A stretch of 11,945 nt of DNA, from assembly GCA_950075905.1 (NCBI GenBank), contig CATMVR010000078.1:1-11945 (forward strand). Reading direction: 5' to 3'. The translations under genes were made by a program, and so were the position numbers. The stretch comes from an uncultured Persicitalea sp. (lineage in GTDB: Bacteria > Bacteroidota > Bacteroidia > Cytophagales > Spirosomataceae). Positions 1 to 6,591 of this stretch are shown piece by piece; positions within the stretch are counted from its first letter, which is position 1, and each line of letters opens with the position of its first letter. The notes below the pieces were generated by a model. The model made no database searches. It saw only the letters and a list, made by a program, of their open reading frames with translations, and was not told where the DNA came from.

Positions 1-413
1 TAGGCGTCCTCGGTACAGTAGCGCATATCGCAGGCGCTCACAATATCTACCCCGCCGCCAATGCAGCCGCCGTGTACGGCGGCAATCACCGGCTTGCTGC
101 ACTGCTCAATGGCGTTGATTGGGGCTTGCAGAGCCAAAATCTGCTTCCGGAGTTGCTCGCGTTTGCGCCCCTCGCAGTTTTGCGAAAGCCCGGCTACGCT
201 CATCAGGAGTTCCAGGTCGATACCCGAGCAGAAATGCTTGCCTTCTCCACTCAGAATAATCACGCGTACGTCTTCCTGCTCATCGAGGGCTTCAAACACC
301 CGCTGTAATTCCTCCCAGGCGGTCTGGTTTAGCGCATTGGCTCGTTGTGGGCGGTTGAAACGCAGGTGCGCTACGTGGTTTTCAACCGAAAGGAGTAGGG
401 TAGTCAGTTCCAT
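1..413 (-). CDS. Crotonase-fold protein, dienoyl-CoA isomerase-like (partial, N-terminal 137 residues)
   Basis: The start codon is at 413 and the gene runs off the left edge of the window, so only the N-terminal half is visible. The translation carries crotonase signatures: an early FNRPQRANALN segment (residues 19-29), the oxyanion-hole/CoA segment HFCSGIDLELL (60-70), and HGGCIGGGVDIVSACDMRY (114-132). The GGCIGGGVD-SACD-RY pattern is typical of the ECH1 delta3,5-delta2,4-dienoyl-CoA isomerase branch. The Asp at residue 123 aligns with the catalytic Asp176 of rat ECH1. Ordinary enoyl-CoA hydratases usually have Glu at their first catalytic site. The two further acidic catalytic residues of ECH1 would fall just outside the window. 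The inferred role is isomerisation of 3,5-dienoyl-CoA in beta-oxidation of unsaturated fatty acids, in the cytoplasm. A plain enoyl-CoA hydratase/isomerase remains possible because the C-terminal half is unseen. Confidence 0.92.
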   Translation of the reverse strand, partial: MELTTLLLSVENHVAHLRFNRPQRANALNQTAWEELQRVFEALDEQEDVRVIILSGEGKHFCSGIDLELLMSVAGLSQNCEGRKREQLRKQILALQAPINAIEQCSKPVIAAVHGGCIGGGVDIVSACDMRYCTEDA

Positions 414-457
414 AGGCGTAGAGAAAAAGTCAGCATTGGTATGCTTGCATACTACTA

Positions 458-491
458 CAAAGCTATTGAAAATTGGGGAGAGTAGGACAAA
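458..491 (-). promoter_or_regulatory. Candidate Bacteroidota-type promoter for the crotonase gene
   Basis: On the minus strand, TAGCTTTG at 465-458 matches the Bacteroidota -7 consensus TAnnTTTG exactly. TTTG at 491-488 lies 22 bases upstream, close to the usual -33 spacing. A transcript would start near 450, about 40 bases before the ATG at 413. The terminator at 528-557 separates this site from the upstream LytTR gene, so the crotonase would be transcribed on its own. Seen by motif only. Confidence 0.45.
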
Positions 492-527
492 ACCGGGAAA
501 ATATTTATCGCTCAGGGAGCAAAATAA

Positions 528-557
528 AACCCCCAACCAGAGGTAAGGTCAGGGGTT
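528..557 (-). terminator. Intrinsic terminator of the orphan LytTR gene
   Basis: Read on the minus strand, AACCCCTGACC (557-547) pairs with GGTTGGGGGTT (538-528) to give an 11-bp stem that includes two G-T wobbles, around an 8-base loop (546-539). TTATTTT follows at once (527-521), which is a good U-tract. It begins 22 bases after the LytTR stop codon at 580. The plus-strand reading has no T-run, so it works as a minus-strand terminator only. Confidence 0.72.
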
Positions 558-579
558 AATCTATGGGGGATATACGAAA

Positions 580-921
580 TCAGAACCGGGGAGGGAGCCT
601 CAACCGGTTGATTCTTCTTCGGGACGGAATAATCAGTTCCCCGTTTTTCAGAATCAACGTACCATCGCTATTCCATTGCTGAATATAGTTTACATTGACG
701 GCATCTTTGCGATTGACCCGAATAAACAGGCCACTGGGTCTCAGTAGCTCCTCCACCCGTTTCAGAGTGACGGAGATTAATGTTTTATGGCCAGTATCCA
801 GGTGGATGTAGGTGTAGTTGCGTTCGGCTTCGAGGCGTATAATCTTTATCGGGCTCAGACGGGTATAACCACCCAGGTGGATGGGGTGATCGAGGCAGAG
901 GAGTTCTTTTTGGTAGTTCAT
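580..921 (-). CDS. Stand-alone LytTR DNA-binding domain protein
   Basis: A 113-residue protein that is nearly all LytTR domain (about residues 22-107). The core is visible: IIRLEAERNYTYIHL (27-41), LKRVEELL (53-60), FIRVNRKDAVNVNYI (66-80) and the final strand ELIIPSRRR (95-103). In typical family members the helix before the VN-N-I motif reads HRS-LVN; here it is NRKDAVN, a mild divergence. No receiver domain, membrane segment or signal peptide precedes it, so it is an orphan cytoplasmic transcription factor of the AlgR/AgrA/LytR type. It lies on the opposite strand to the kinase/LytTR regulator pair at 1566-4064 and could regulate those genes, the small lipoprotein gene between them, or itself; that is inference. 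It has its own terminator and is probably monocistronic. The family call is secure, the target is not known. Confidence 0.88.
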   Translation of the reverse strand: MNYQKELLCLDHPIHLGGYTRLSPIKIIRLEAERNYTYIHLDTGHKTLISVTLKRVEELLRPSGLFIRVNRKDAVNVNYIQQWNSDGTLILKNGELIIPSRRRINRLRLPPRF

Positions 922-1137
922 GGGTGTCGGAGATAGTGTGTGGTCTACAAAGTTGAAAGTTAGCTTAAAGTAAAAACTTTCCTTTCAATCTGCTTTCCCA
1001 GGTTCACGAATCCGGTATTTTTCTTTACGAAACAGGGAGAATTTCTAACGAACTCCTGTGCAGTAGGGCTTACCTATGGGCTGTAATGTGTGGTTGATAA
1101 GGATCTGGCTTGCCGGTCATGCAGAGTTAATACATAG

Positions 1138-1275
1138 TCATAGGGGGATATGGATATAGGCATTTCCCGTCGTGGCCGGAGCAGCGGGAAATGCCTTCTT
1201 AGGGGGTTTGGGGCCACATGCTGCTGCAATCAGCAAAACTGACACCATAAGTAAATTACAAGTAGACTTTTTCAT
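1138..1275 (-). CDS. Small lipoprotein (45 residues), hypothetical
   Basis: Reading the minus strand from ATG at 1275 gives a 45-residue ORF ending in TGA at 1138-1140. It opens with a classic bacterial lipoprotein signal: positive MKK, a hydrophobic stretch (residues 8-19, LLMVSVLLIAAA), then Cys20 followed by Gly-Pro-Lys-Pro-Pro. LIAAAC fits a lipobox loosely, with Ala rather than Leu at -3. The mature part is only about 26 residues, rich in Pro, Ala and Lys (KPPKKAFPAAPATTG) and ending in YIHIPL. It would be lipid-anchored and periplasmic or outer-membrane facing. No family is recognised. It sits between the orphan LytTR gene and the sensor kinase and overlaps a 12-bp perfect hairpin (1158-1196). 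The ORF is short, so chance cannot be fully excluded, but a complete signal peptide and lipobox in one frame is unlikely to be accidental. Confidence 0.62.
   Translation of the reverse strand: MKKSTCNLLMVSVLLIAAACGPKPPKKAFPAAPATTGNAYIHIPL
1158..1196. repeat. 12-bp perfect inverted repeat (hairpin)
   Basis: AGGCATTTCCCG (1158-1169) and CGGGAAATGCCT (1185-1196) are perfect reverse complements around a 15-base loop. The structure lies inside the small lipoprotein ORF, across its Ala/Pro-rich linker codons. The plus-strand downstream flank is TCTTAGGGGG and the minus-strand flank is ATATCC; neither is a convincing U-tract. It may be an RNA structure in the lipoprotein mRNA, or a weak terminator. 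Confidence 0.6.
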
Positions 1276-1565
1276 AAGGAAATTTAAGGTTTAATCTTTG
1301 GGGTTGCTCTTGAATCACCCGCTATTTAACCAACCACTTGATAAGAATGTGTCTATTCTCTACGGAAGTATAACTTTGCTTTATAAATTGGGGAAGATTT
1401 TTGACGAAGTTGCTCAGCCTGAGTTAATATATACCCGCCTCTTATGGAATACCACCTTCGAACTAAATTTCAAAGCAACAGTATATCCAGTGTCTGATAT
1501 GGAATACTATTGATTTTTTTACTCCATGGTACTACTCGCCCACTTAATTTCTCACGAATCCTCCC
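1276..1565. other. AT-rich gene-free stretch upstream of the sensor kinase
   Basis: This spacer separates the minus-strand small lipoprotein gene from the plus-strand kinase and must hold both 5' regions. A 71-codon frame opens from a TTG at 1298 but has no recognisable domain or start context. TATGGAATAC occurs twice (1443-1452 and 1498-1507). I see no clear TAnnTTTG promoter and no RNA gene. Confidence 0.5.
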
Positions 1566-3287
1566 ATGCAGCGCCTCAAATATCTGGTTGCCCTTTTAGT
1601 CTTCACGATTTCTTGGCAGCCATGCTTGTCGCAGAACGTCAAACTCCTCGCTCCCGATCAGGGTAAGTTGGACTATGCTCTTGACATGGAGGGAAAGGCC
1701 CTTAGAAATAAGGACTCGGTACGGCTGGGAGAAGCCTACTACATTATGGGTAAAATCTATACGGCCTCTGGTGACTTGCCAAAAGCGCAGGATTACTTCT
1801 TAAAGGCACTCCGGATACTGGAACCGAGAGGACCTTCCTTTGAAGTAAGTCGATTGTACTTGCGGCTATCCGCATTGAGTGCCAGTAAGGAAGCCGCGAA
1901 GAAGCTAGTTGAAAAAGCGTATGCGGTATGCATGGGGGCGGGAGATCAACGGGGGGCCTATATCGCAAGGACGAGTTTAGATCAATTTAGAGTAGCTGAG
2001 GAAGTGGCCAGTACAGGAGGCCCCTTATCTCTAAAAACCTATAGGGAAGTTCTGCGAAACTTTAAAGAAGTAAAAAACTTTCATATAAGGCAGAAAGATA
2101 CGCTGGGCATCGCTGATATGAATGAGCTCATTGGGTCACTCATGATGGATCAAGGCGAAAGTGAGGCAAATACCTACTTTGAACTTGCAGATGCTGGTTT
2201 TAAATTCCTGAAAAAACCTGTACAGCAAACCTCTTGCCAGATAAATCTGGCTCGTTCTAAGCTCCGGCAGGGGGATATTAAAGAAGCTAGCCATCACCTT
2301 CAGCTGGCAGAAAAGTACTATGCTTTGGGAGATGCCAGAGTTTTGAATACCGATGAGAACTTTGCTGAGACCTACATTGACTACTACGAAGCGTTGGGAA
2401 ACTGGCAAAAGGTGGCCGAATGGCAGAAGAAGTACATGGAAATTAAGCAGAGTATTGATGAAACGGAGCGGCAGAATACCTTTGCGCGTCTCAATCTGGA
2501 ATATCAGACCGAGCTGAAAGAAGCAAAATTAATGGCTCAGGCTAATGAGCTTGTTTTCAAGGATAATACACTACGTGATAGGTCGAATTATCTGATAGCT
2601 CTTTCTCTACTATTAATTGTAGCGCTGGTTTCAGGGAGCAGCTACTACCGTCTTTCCCGCAAATACAAGCGTATCAGTGCGCAGAACGCTCAACTGGTAC
2701 ATGAGCAGAACCACCGGGTGAAAAACAACCTGCAGCTGGTATCTAGCCTGTTGTATTTACAGGCCAGCCACCTGAAGAACGAGGAGGTGCGCTCGGCCCT
2801 GGAAGAGAGTCAATTGCGTATTGACGTGATGGTGGCCCTGCAGCGCAAACTCTACGAGAACGAGCAGATCGTGTTCATACCCATGCGGAGCTTTCTCACC
2901 GAGATTGTGGACATGACTCTTTCAGCATTTGGTTACCAGCATATTGATACTGACTTTGACATTGCTGATGAGTCTTTTCTCAAAACAGACAAGGCCATCT
3001 CGGTAGGTTTGATCATCAATGAACTCGTCACAAATGCCTGCAAGTACGCTTTCCCAACTGTGGCTCTCCCAAGGCTACGGGTCTGTTTAGAAAAAGTTGC
3101 TGATCTGTGGACTTTGCGGGTAGCCGATAATGGTGCAAAGCAATGGGACCCGGATAGAAAGCAAGAATTGCCGCTTTCTTTTGGGCATAGACTGATTCTG
3201 ATCCAGGTGAAGCAATTAATGGGCGATTATAATTTAAGGACCAGCGATGGCACTACTTTCGAAATGACCTTTACAACATCCGATTAA
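1566..3287 (+). CDS. TPR-containing HisKA_2-type sensor histidine kinase
   Basis: A 573-residue membrane sensor kinase. Residues 1-22 form a signal peptide, and residues about 40-330 are helical with TPR-like repeats (clearest at 57-84, with SGDLPKAQDYFLKAL). A single transmembrane helix lies at about 342-360. The TPR sensor is therefore periplasmic and the kinase cytoplasmic. After a short linker comes a HisKA_2 dimerisation/phosphoacceptor helix, NHRVKNNLQLVSSLLYLQA, with phosphoacceptor His383. The ATPase part has a good N-box (INELVTNACKYAF, Asn485 and Asn490) and G1 (VADNG, Asp521). The later part is altered: DNG is followed by AKQW rather than a glycine-rich lid, and the usual GLGL-type G2 box reads LSFGHRLI (537-544). 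GTTFEMTF closes the domain. The response regulator gene follows after 30 bases and is the evident partner. The signal sensed is unknown. Confidence 0.93.
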   Translation: MQRLKYLVALLVFTISWQPCLSQNVKLLAPDQGKLDYALDMEGKALRNKDSVRLGEAYYIMGKIYTASGDLPKAQDYFLKALRILEPRGPSFEVSRLYLRLSALSASKEAAKKLVEKAYAVCMGAGDQRGAYIARTSLDQFRVAEEVASTGGPLSLKTYREVLRNFKEVKNFHIRQKDTLGIADMNELIGSLMMDQGESEANTYFELADAGFKFLKKPVQQTSCQINLARSKLRQGDIKEASHHLQLAEKYYALGDARVLNTDENFAETYIDYYEALGNWQKVAEWQKKYMEIKQSIDETERQNTFARLNLEYQTELKEAKLMAQANELVFKDNTLRDRSNYLIALSLLLIVALVSGSSYYRLSRKYKRISAQNAQLVHEQNHRVKNNLQLVSSLLYLQASHLKNEEVRSALEESQLRIDVMVALQRKLYENEQIVFIPMRSFLTEIVDMTLSAFGYQHIDTDFDIADESFLKTDKAISVGLIINELVTNACKYAFPTVALPRLRVCLEKVADLWTLRVADNGAKQWDPDRKQELPLSFGHRLILIQVKQLMGDYNLRTSDGTTFEMTFTTSD

Positions 3288-3317
3288 ATAATATTTTAAC
3301 CCACCAGTGATCTTGGC

Positions 3318-4064
3318 ATGAAAGAACTCAGAGTCCTAGTAGTAGAAGACGAACTTGTGACGGCCACCGCTATCCAGGAAGCCCTGGAACAGGCTGGGCA
3401 TAGTGTCACAGCGCTTGCAGTCAATCAGGAGCAGGTATTTGCGGCCTTGAATCAGGAGATACCCGATGTAATTCTTATGGATATCGTATTGGAAAACTCG
3501 GATCGAAATGGCATTGAGATTGCCGCGCAAATTCAGCATAATTTTTCACTCCCTCTAATTTACCTTACTGCCCAATCAGACCCGACGAGTACCAGGGCCG
3601 CTCAGCTTACCCGCCCAACGGCGTACCTTTTCAAACCCTTTCGACACCAGGAACTGGCCGTTCAGGTAGAGTTGGCCTACATGAATTATGTGGAAAAGAA
3701 AGAAACCAGGGCAAAAACTGATCAACCTGACTACATCATGCTGCCCGTAGAGCAGGGAAAGGCTTATGTGAAAATCATTAAAAACGAAGTGCAATTTCTG
3801 GCCGCTGCCAAATCCTACGTACTGCTTTATCTTCTGAACGAAGCGCAACCCAAAGTATTCTCAATGAACCTGGGGTACCTTGAACAGTACTTTCCCAAAC
3901 CGCAGTTCCACCGGCTTGGGCGCTCCCTTCTTGTCAATCTGAACCATGTGGAACGTATCGAGAGAGGGCAGCTTTGGGTGAAAGAGCGCTCTGAGCCCCT
4001 TGATTATTCCGAAACACATTATGGGGACTTTATAAAGAATTTCAACATTATAAAAACTCCCTGA
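3318..4064 (+). CDS. Response regulator, receiver plus LytTR DNA-binding domain
   Basis: A 248-residue cytoplasmic regulator. The receiver domain (about 1-122) has the acidic pair in VVEDE (residues 8-12), the phosphorylatable Asp55 in ILMDIVLEN, Thr84 in YLTAQ and Lys106 in FKPF, so all key residues are present. A linker leads to a LytTR domain (about 137-245) with VQFLAAAKSYVLLYL and FHRLGRSLLVNLNHVERI. It should accept phosphate from the TPR kinase encoded 30 bases upstream in the same transcription unit and bind direct-repeat DNA sites. The distinct LytTR protein at 580-921 shares only the domain type. Gene order and spacing make the kinase partnership very likely; target genes are not visible. 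Confidence 0.94.
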   Translation: MKELRVLVVEDELVTATAIQEALEQAGHSVTALAVNQEQVFAALNQEIPDVILMDIVLENSDRNGIEIAAQIQHNFSLPLIYLTAQSDPTSTRAAQLTRPTAYLFKPFRHQELAVQVELAYMNYVEKKETRAKTDQPDYIMLPVEQGKAYVKIIKNEVQFLAAAKSYVLLYLLNEAQPKVFSMNLGYLEQYFPKPQFHRLGRSLLVNLNHVERIERGQLWVKERSEPLDYSETHYGDFIKNFNIIKTP

Positions 4065-4113
4065 TGGTAGTACCCTTTACTCACTGATACAGATTCAGTA
4101 TCTATCAGACCTG

Positions 4114-5361
4114 CTAAAACTTCCCCACCTGCTTCACAAAGCTATCCAGCTTTACTTTGGCAATTTTGGCAATGCTTAGGGCCTTTTCGGCGGCTTTCTT
4201 TCCTTCCGTCTTGTTATCCAGGCGTCGGTAGGCTTCCGACTGCTCGCGGTAGAGCTCGGCTACTTCGGCCTTGTTACGGTCGGCGGGAGGCAGAGAGGCC
4301 AGTGCGTCATTGACCCAGCCCACCAGCGGCGCGGCGTGGGAGGTGTCGGTGGCTCTTTCGTTGAAAAACCGCACCAGGTAGGCGTAGTCCTGCAGGGAGA
4401 GTGCGTTGGCGCGGCGGCACTCGTCGAAGCGCGCGGTAGCGGCGGCGGTATTGCTTTCGCGGAAGTAGGCTTCCAGCTCTTTCAGAATGGTACGCATGGC
4501 CGCCACATTGGCGGGAATCCCCAACGACTCCATGGCTTGCCGCACGGCTACGACATCAGACGAGCTGAGTGTGGCAGATTTTTTGCCATAAAGCGTTTGA
4601 AAAAGAATGCTCTCCCCGGCCTGTTGGGTGGGCTGCGTGCCGTGCTTGCTCCGGTAGGTATCCAGATGCCCAAAAAAGTACCGGGCCATGGGATTCTGAA
4701 AGTCAGGTATCAACCGGCTGATGATGTAAAACCCGGCGGTGCTTTCCAGATCAGTGGGTTGGGTAAAAAGCTTTCCCAGATCGCCGGCAATGGCAATGAC
4801 CAGGGTGGTATCGCGGGTGGCCTGGGCGTAGCGGGCGTACTTGATCAGAAAGTCGACGCTGCGCTCACCCTGTGCGTAGCGGGTAGGGTAGCTGCTGGTG
4901 CGAACCTCGGGCGACTGGGCATCGGCGGCATGCCGGATCACCTCTTCGATAAACTCGGTGCGGTTAGGCTTCTCGGCCGGGGTAGCCTGATGCAGCAGCT
5001 TGCCGGTGGCATCGAAGTAAAACAGCAGCGGAAATTCGGGGTAGAATAGTTTCTGCTTATTTTGCAGGGCTTTGGAAAGCGCGGAATTGGCCTCCACCTT
5101 CATACTCACAAAGCGCGGATTATAGTAGTCGCCTACCTTTTTGTCGGTGAGTACCGGGGCCAGAGCCTCGCAGTGCGGACAGCCGTTGAGGTACACCTCC
5201 ACGAAGGCCAGCTTGTTTTGCCGTTTGGCTTCGGCGATGAGTTTGTCAAAGTCGGTATTGAGAAACTTTACGCCCTGGGCAAAGATGCTTTGGGAGAAAA
5301 GCAGCGCTACCACAACCAAAAGAAAATAGCGATTTCTCAAAATTCGAGCGGATAGGGTCAT
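4114..5361 (-). CDS. Exported thioredoxin-fold protein with helical C-terminal region
   Basis: The start is placed at ATG 5361 (415 residues). An upstream ATG at 5493 would add 44 residues that bury the signal peptide and run into the divergent PLP gene. Residues 1-28 are a signal peptide (RNRYFLLVVVALLFSQSIFA, cut before Gln29). A thioredoxin fold follows at about 30-145: AFVEVYLNGCPHCEALAPV carries the redox pair Cys61/Cys64 (CPHC, a more oxidising, DsbA-like dipeptide than CGPC), and Pro111 in EFPLLFYF is the likely cis-proline. The remaining 270 residues are mostly helical, ending in a TPR-like stretch (SEAYRRLDNKTEGKKAAEKAL), and match no family I recognise. The protein should act in the periplasm as a thiol-disulfide oxidoreductase or a thioredoxin-like scaffold. 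The 3' end faces the response regulator gene, 49 bases away. Confidence 0.86.
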   Translation of the reverse strand: MTLSARILRNRYFLLVVVALLFSQSIFAQGVKFLNTDFDKLIAEAKRQNKLAFVEVYLNGCPHCEALAPVLTDKKVGDYYNPRFVSMKVEANSALSKALQNKQKLFYPEFPLLFYFDATGKLLHQATPAEKPNRTEFIEEVIRHAADAQSPEVRTSSYPTRYAQGERSVDFLIKYARYAQATRDTTLVIAIAGDLGKLFTQPTDLESTAGFYIISRLIPDFQNPMARYFFGHLDTYRSKHGTQPTQQAGESILFQTLYGKKSATLSSSDVVAVRQAMESLGIPANVAAMRTILKELEAYFRESNTAAATARFDECRRANALSLQDYAYLVRFFNERATDTSHAAPLVGWVNDALASLPPADRNKAEVAELYREQSEAYRRLDNKTEGKKAAEKALSIAKIAKVKLDSFVKQVGKF

Positions 5362-5466
5362 AGCTTTTTGTAGGTACTTGTGCGATGTTTGGTAAAACAA
5401 AAATCGGGCAAAATTTTCATTGATCCTGCTTACTTTGCAGTTTGTACCCAAAATAACGCCTTTGTC

Positions 5467-6591
5467 ATGCATCCCGAAACCCTTGCCCTGCATAGTACGC
5501 CTTTTGAAGATAAAAACGCCTCGGCCGTAGTACCACCCATATATTTGTCAACCACCTACGAGCGCGATGAGGCCTACGAGCTACCGCAGGGGTACCTTTA
5601 CACCCGGGCGGGCAACCCCAACCGGCAGCAGCTCGAACAAACCCTGGCGGCCCTGGAAGGCGGGGCCGAAGCCCTGGCCTTTGCCTCAGGACAAGCCGCT
5701 ACCCTGGCGCTTTTGCAATGCCTCAAACCGGGCGACCACGTGCTCGTGCCCGACGATGCCTACTACGGCACGCCTTCGCTGCTGCAGGATTTTATGAACA
5801 CCTGGGGGCTGTCCTTTACCAAAGTAGATACCACCCAACCGGCGGAGATCGTCAGTGCACTGCGCCCCGCAACCAGACTGATCTGGCTCGAAACACCCTC
5901 CAACCCGCTACTGAAAGTGACCGATCTGCGCGCCGCTGCGGCGATTGCCCGTGAGCATGGGGCTATCAGTGTCTGCGATAGTACCTGGGCCACGCCGCTG
6001 CTGCAGCGCCCGCTCGACCTGGGCTGTGACGCCGTGATGCACTCTACCACCAAGTACCTGAGCGGCCATAGCGACGTGCTGGGCGGCGCTTTGATTTTTA
6101 AAGAAAGTGGCGAACTGGCTACCCGCGCGCGGCAGATTCAGACTCTGGGTGGGGCGGTACCTTCGCCCTTCGACTGCTGGCTCGTGAGCCGGGGCATCAA
6201 GACCCTGGCCGTGCGCGTACGGCAGCAGGCCGCCAATGCCCTGGCCCTGGCCGAATTTCTGGAAAAACACAGCGCGGTGGAGCGGGTCCACTACCCCGGG
6301 CTGAAATCCCACGCCGGCTACGCCATTGCCCGGCGGCAGATGTCGCTGGCGGGGGGTATGCTCTCGGTGCAGATTAGGGGCGGAGCGGAAGATGCTTTGC
6401 GGTTTATGAAAAAGCTGCAGCTTTTTACCATGGCTACGAGCCTGGGCGGCGTAGAAAGCCTGATCGAGCATCGGGCCTCCGTGGAAGGCCCGGATACCCT
6501 CACTCCCCAAAACCTGCTGCGGGTATCGGTGGGTCTGGAGCACGTCGACGACCTGATCGGGGATATGGCTCAGGCGTTGGCCGGTTTGTAA
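5467..6591 (+). CDS. PLP-dependent trans-sulfuration enzyme (cystathionine gamma-synthase/lyase family)
   Basis: A 374-residue cytoplasmic Cys/Met-metabolism PLP enzyme, close to the usual length of about 380. ATG 5467 (MHPETLALHS) is preferred over ATG 5380, whose 29 extra residues do not resemble the family. Family marks are TRAGNPNRQQLE (46-57), FASGQAATLAL (72-82), Tyr100 in DDAYYGTP, LETPSNPLLKVTD (141-153), Asp171 in SVCDSTWATP that contacts the pyridine nitrogen, and the PLP lysine Lys196 in MHSTTKYLSGHSDVLGG. SLGGVESLIEH (325-335) and the carboxylate-binding Arg352 in LLRVSVGLE complete the active site. Such enzymes make or split cystathionine, or split methionine or homocysteine; the sequence does not settle which, though SLGGVESLI is as in cystathionine gamma-synthase. 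It is divergent from the thioredoxin gene, sharing a 105-base intergenic region, and overlaps the SDR gene tail to tail. Confidence 0.94.
   Translation: MHPETLALHSTPFEDKNASAVVPPIYLSTTYERDEAYELPQGYLYTRAGNPNRQQLEQTLAALEGGAEALAFASGQAATLALLQCLKPGDHVLVPDDAYYGTPSLLQDFMNTWGLSFTKVDTTQPAEIVSALRPATRLIWLETPSNPLLKVTDLRAAAAIAREHGAISVCDSTWATPLLQRPLDLGCDAVMHSTTKYLSGHSDVLGGALIFKESGELATRARQIQTLGGAVPSPFDCWLVSRGIKTLAVRVRQQAANALALAEFLEKHSAVERVHYPGLKSHAGYAIARRQMSLAGGMLSVQIRGGAEDALRFMKKLQLFTMATSLGGVESLIEHRASVEGPDTLTPQNLLRVSVGLEHVDDLIGDMAQALAGL

Noticed and set aside
61..546. Long plus-strand frame over the crotonase gene
   Set aside because: It is antisense to a clear crotonase and shows no domain; it reflects base composition of the true gene.
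1443..1507. Direct repeat TATGGAATAC twice, 55 bases apart
   Set aside because: Only two short copies in AT-rich DNA; expected by chance often enough and tied to no feature.
1298..1513. 71-codon plus-strand frame starting at TTG
   Set aside because: No domain, no start context, and low-complexity AT-rich composition; it probably lies in the kinase 5' region.
4084..4108. Possible bidirectional terminator between the LytTR regulator and thioredoxin-like genes (CTGATA/TATCAG)
   Set aside because: Only a 6-bp AT-rich stem with no T-run on either strand.
4336..5049. 237-codon plus-strand frame antisense to the thioredoxin-like gene
   Set aside because: Gly-rich, no recognisable motifs; the minus strand carries the signal peptide, CPHC and cis-Pro.
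5362..5493. 44-residue N-terminal extension of the thioredoxin-like protein
   Set aside because: It would hide a clean signal peptide and overlap the divergent PLP gene.
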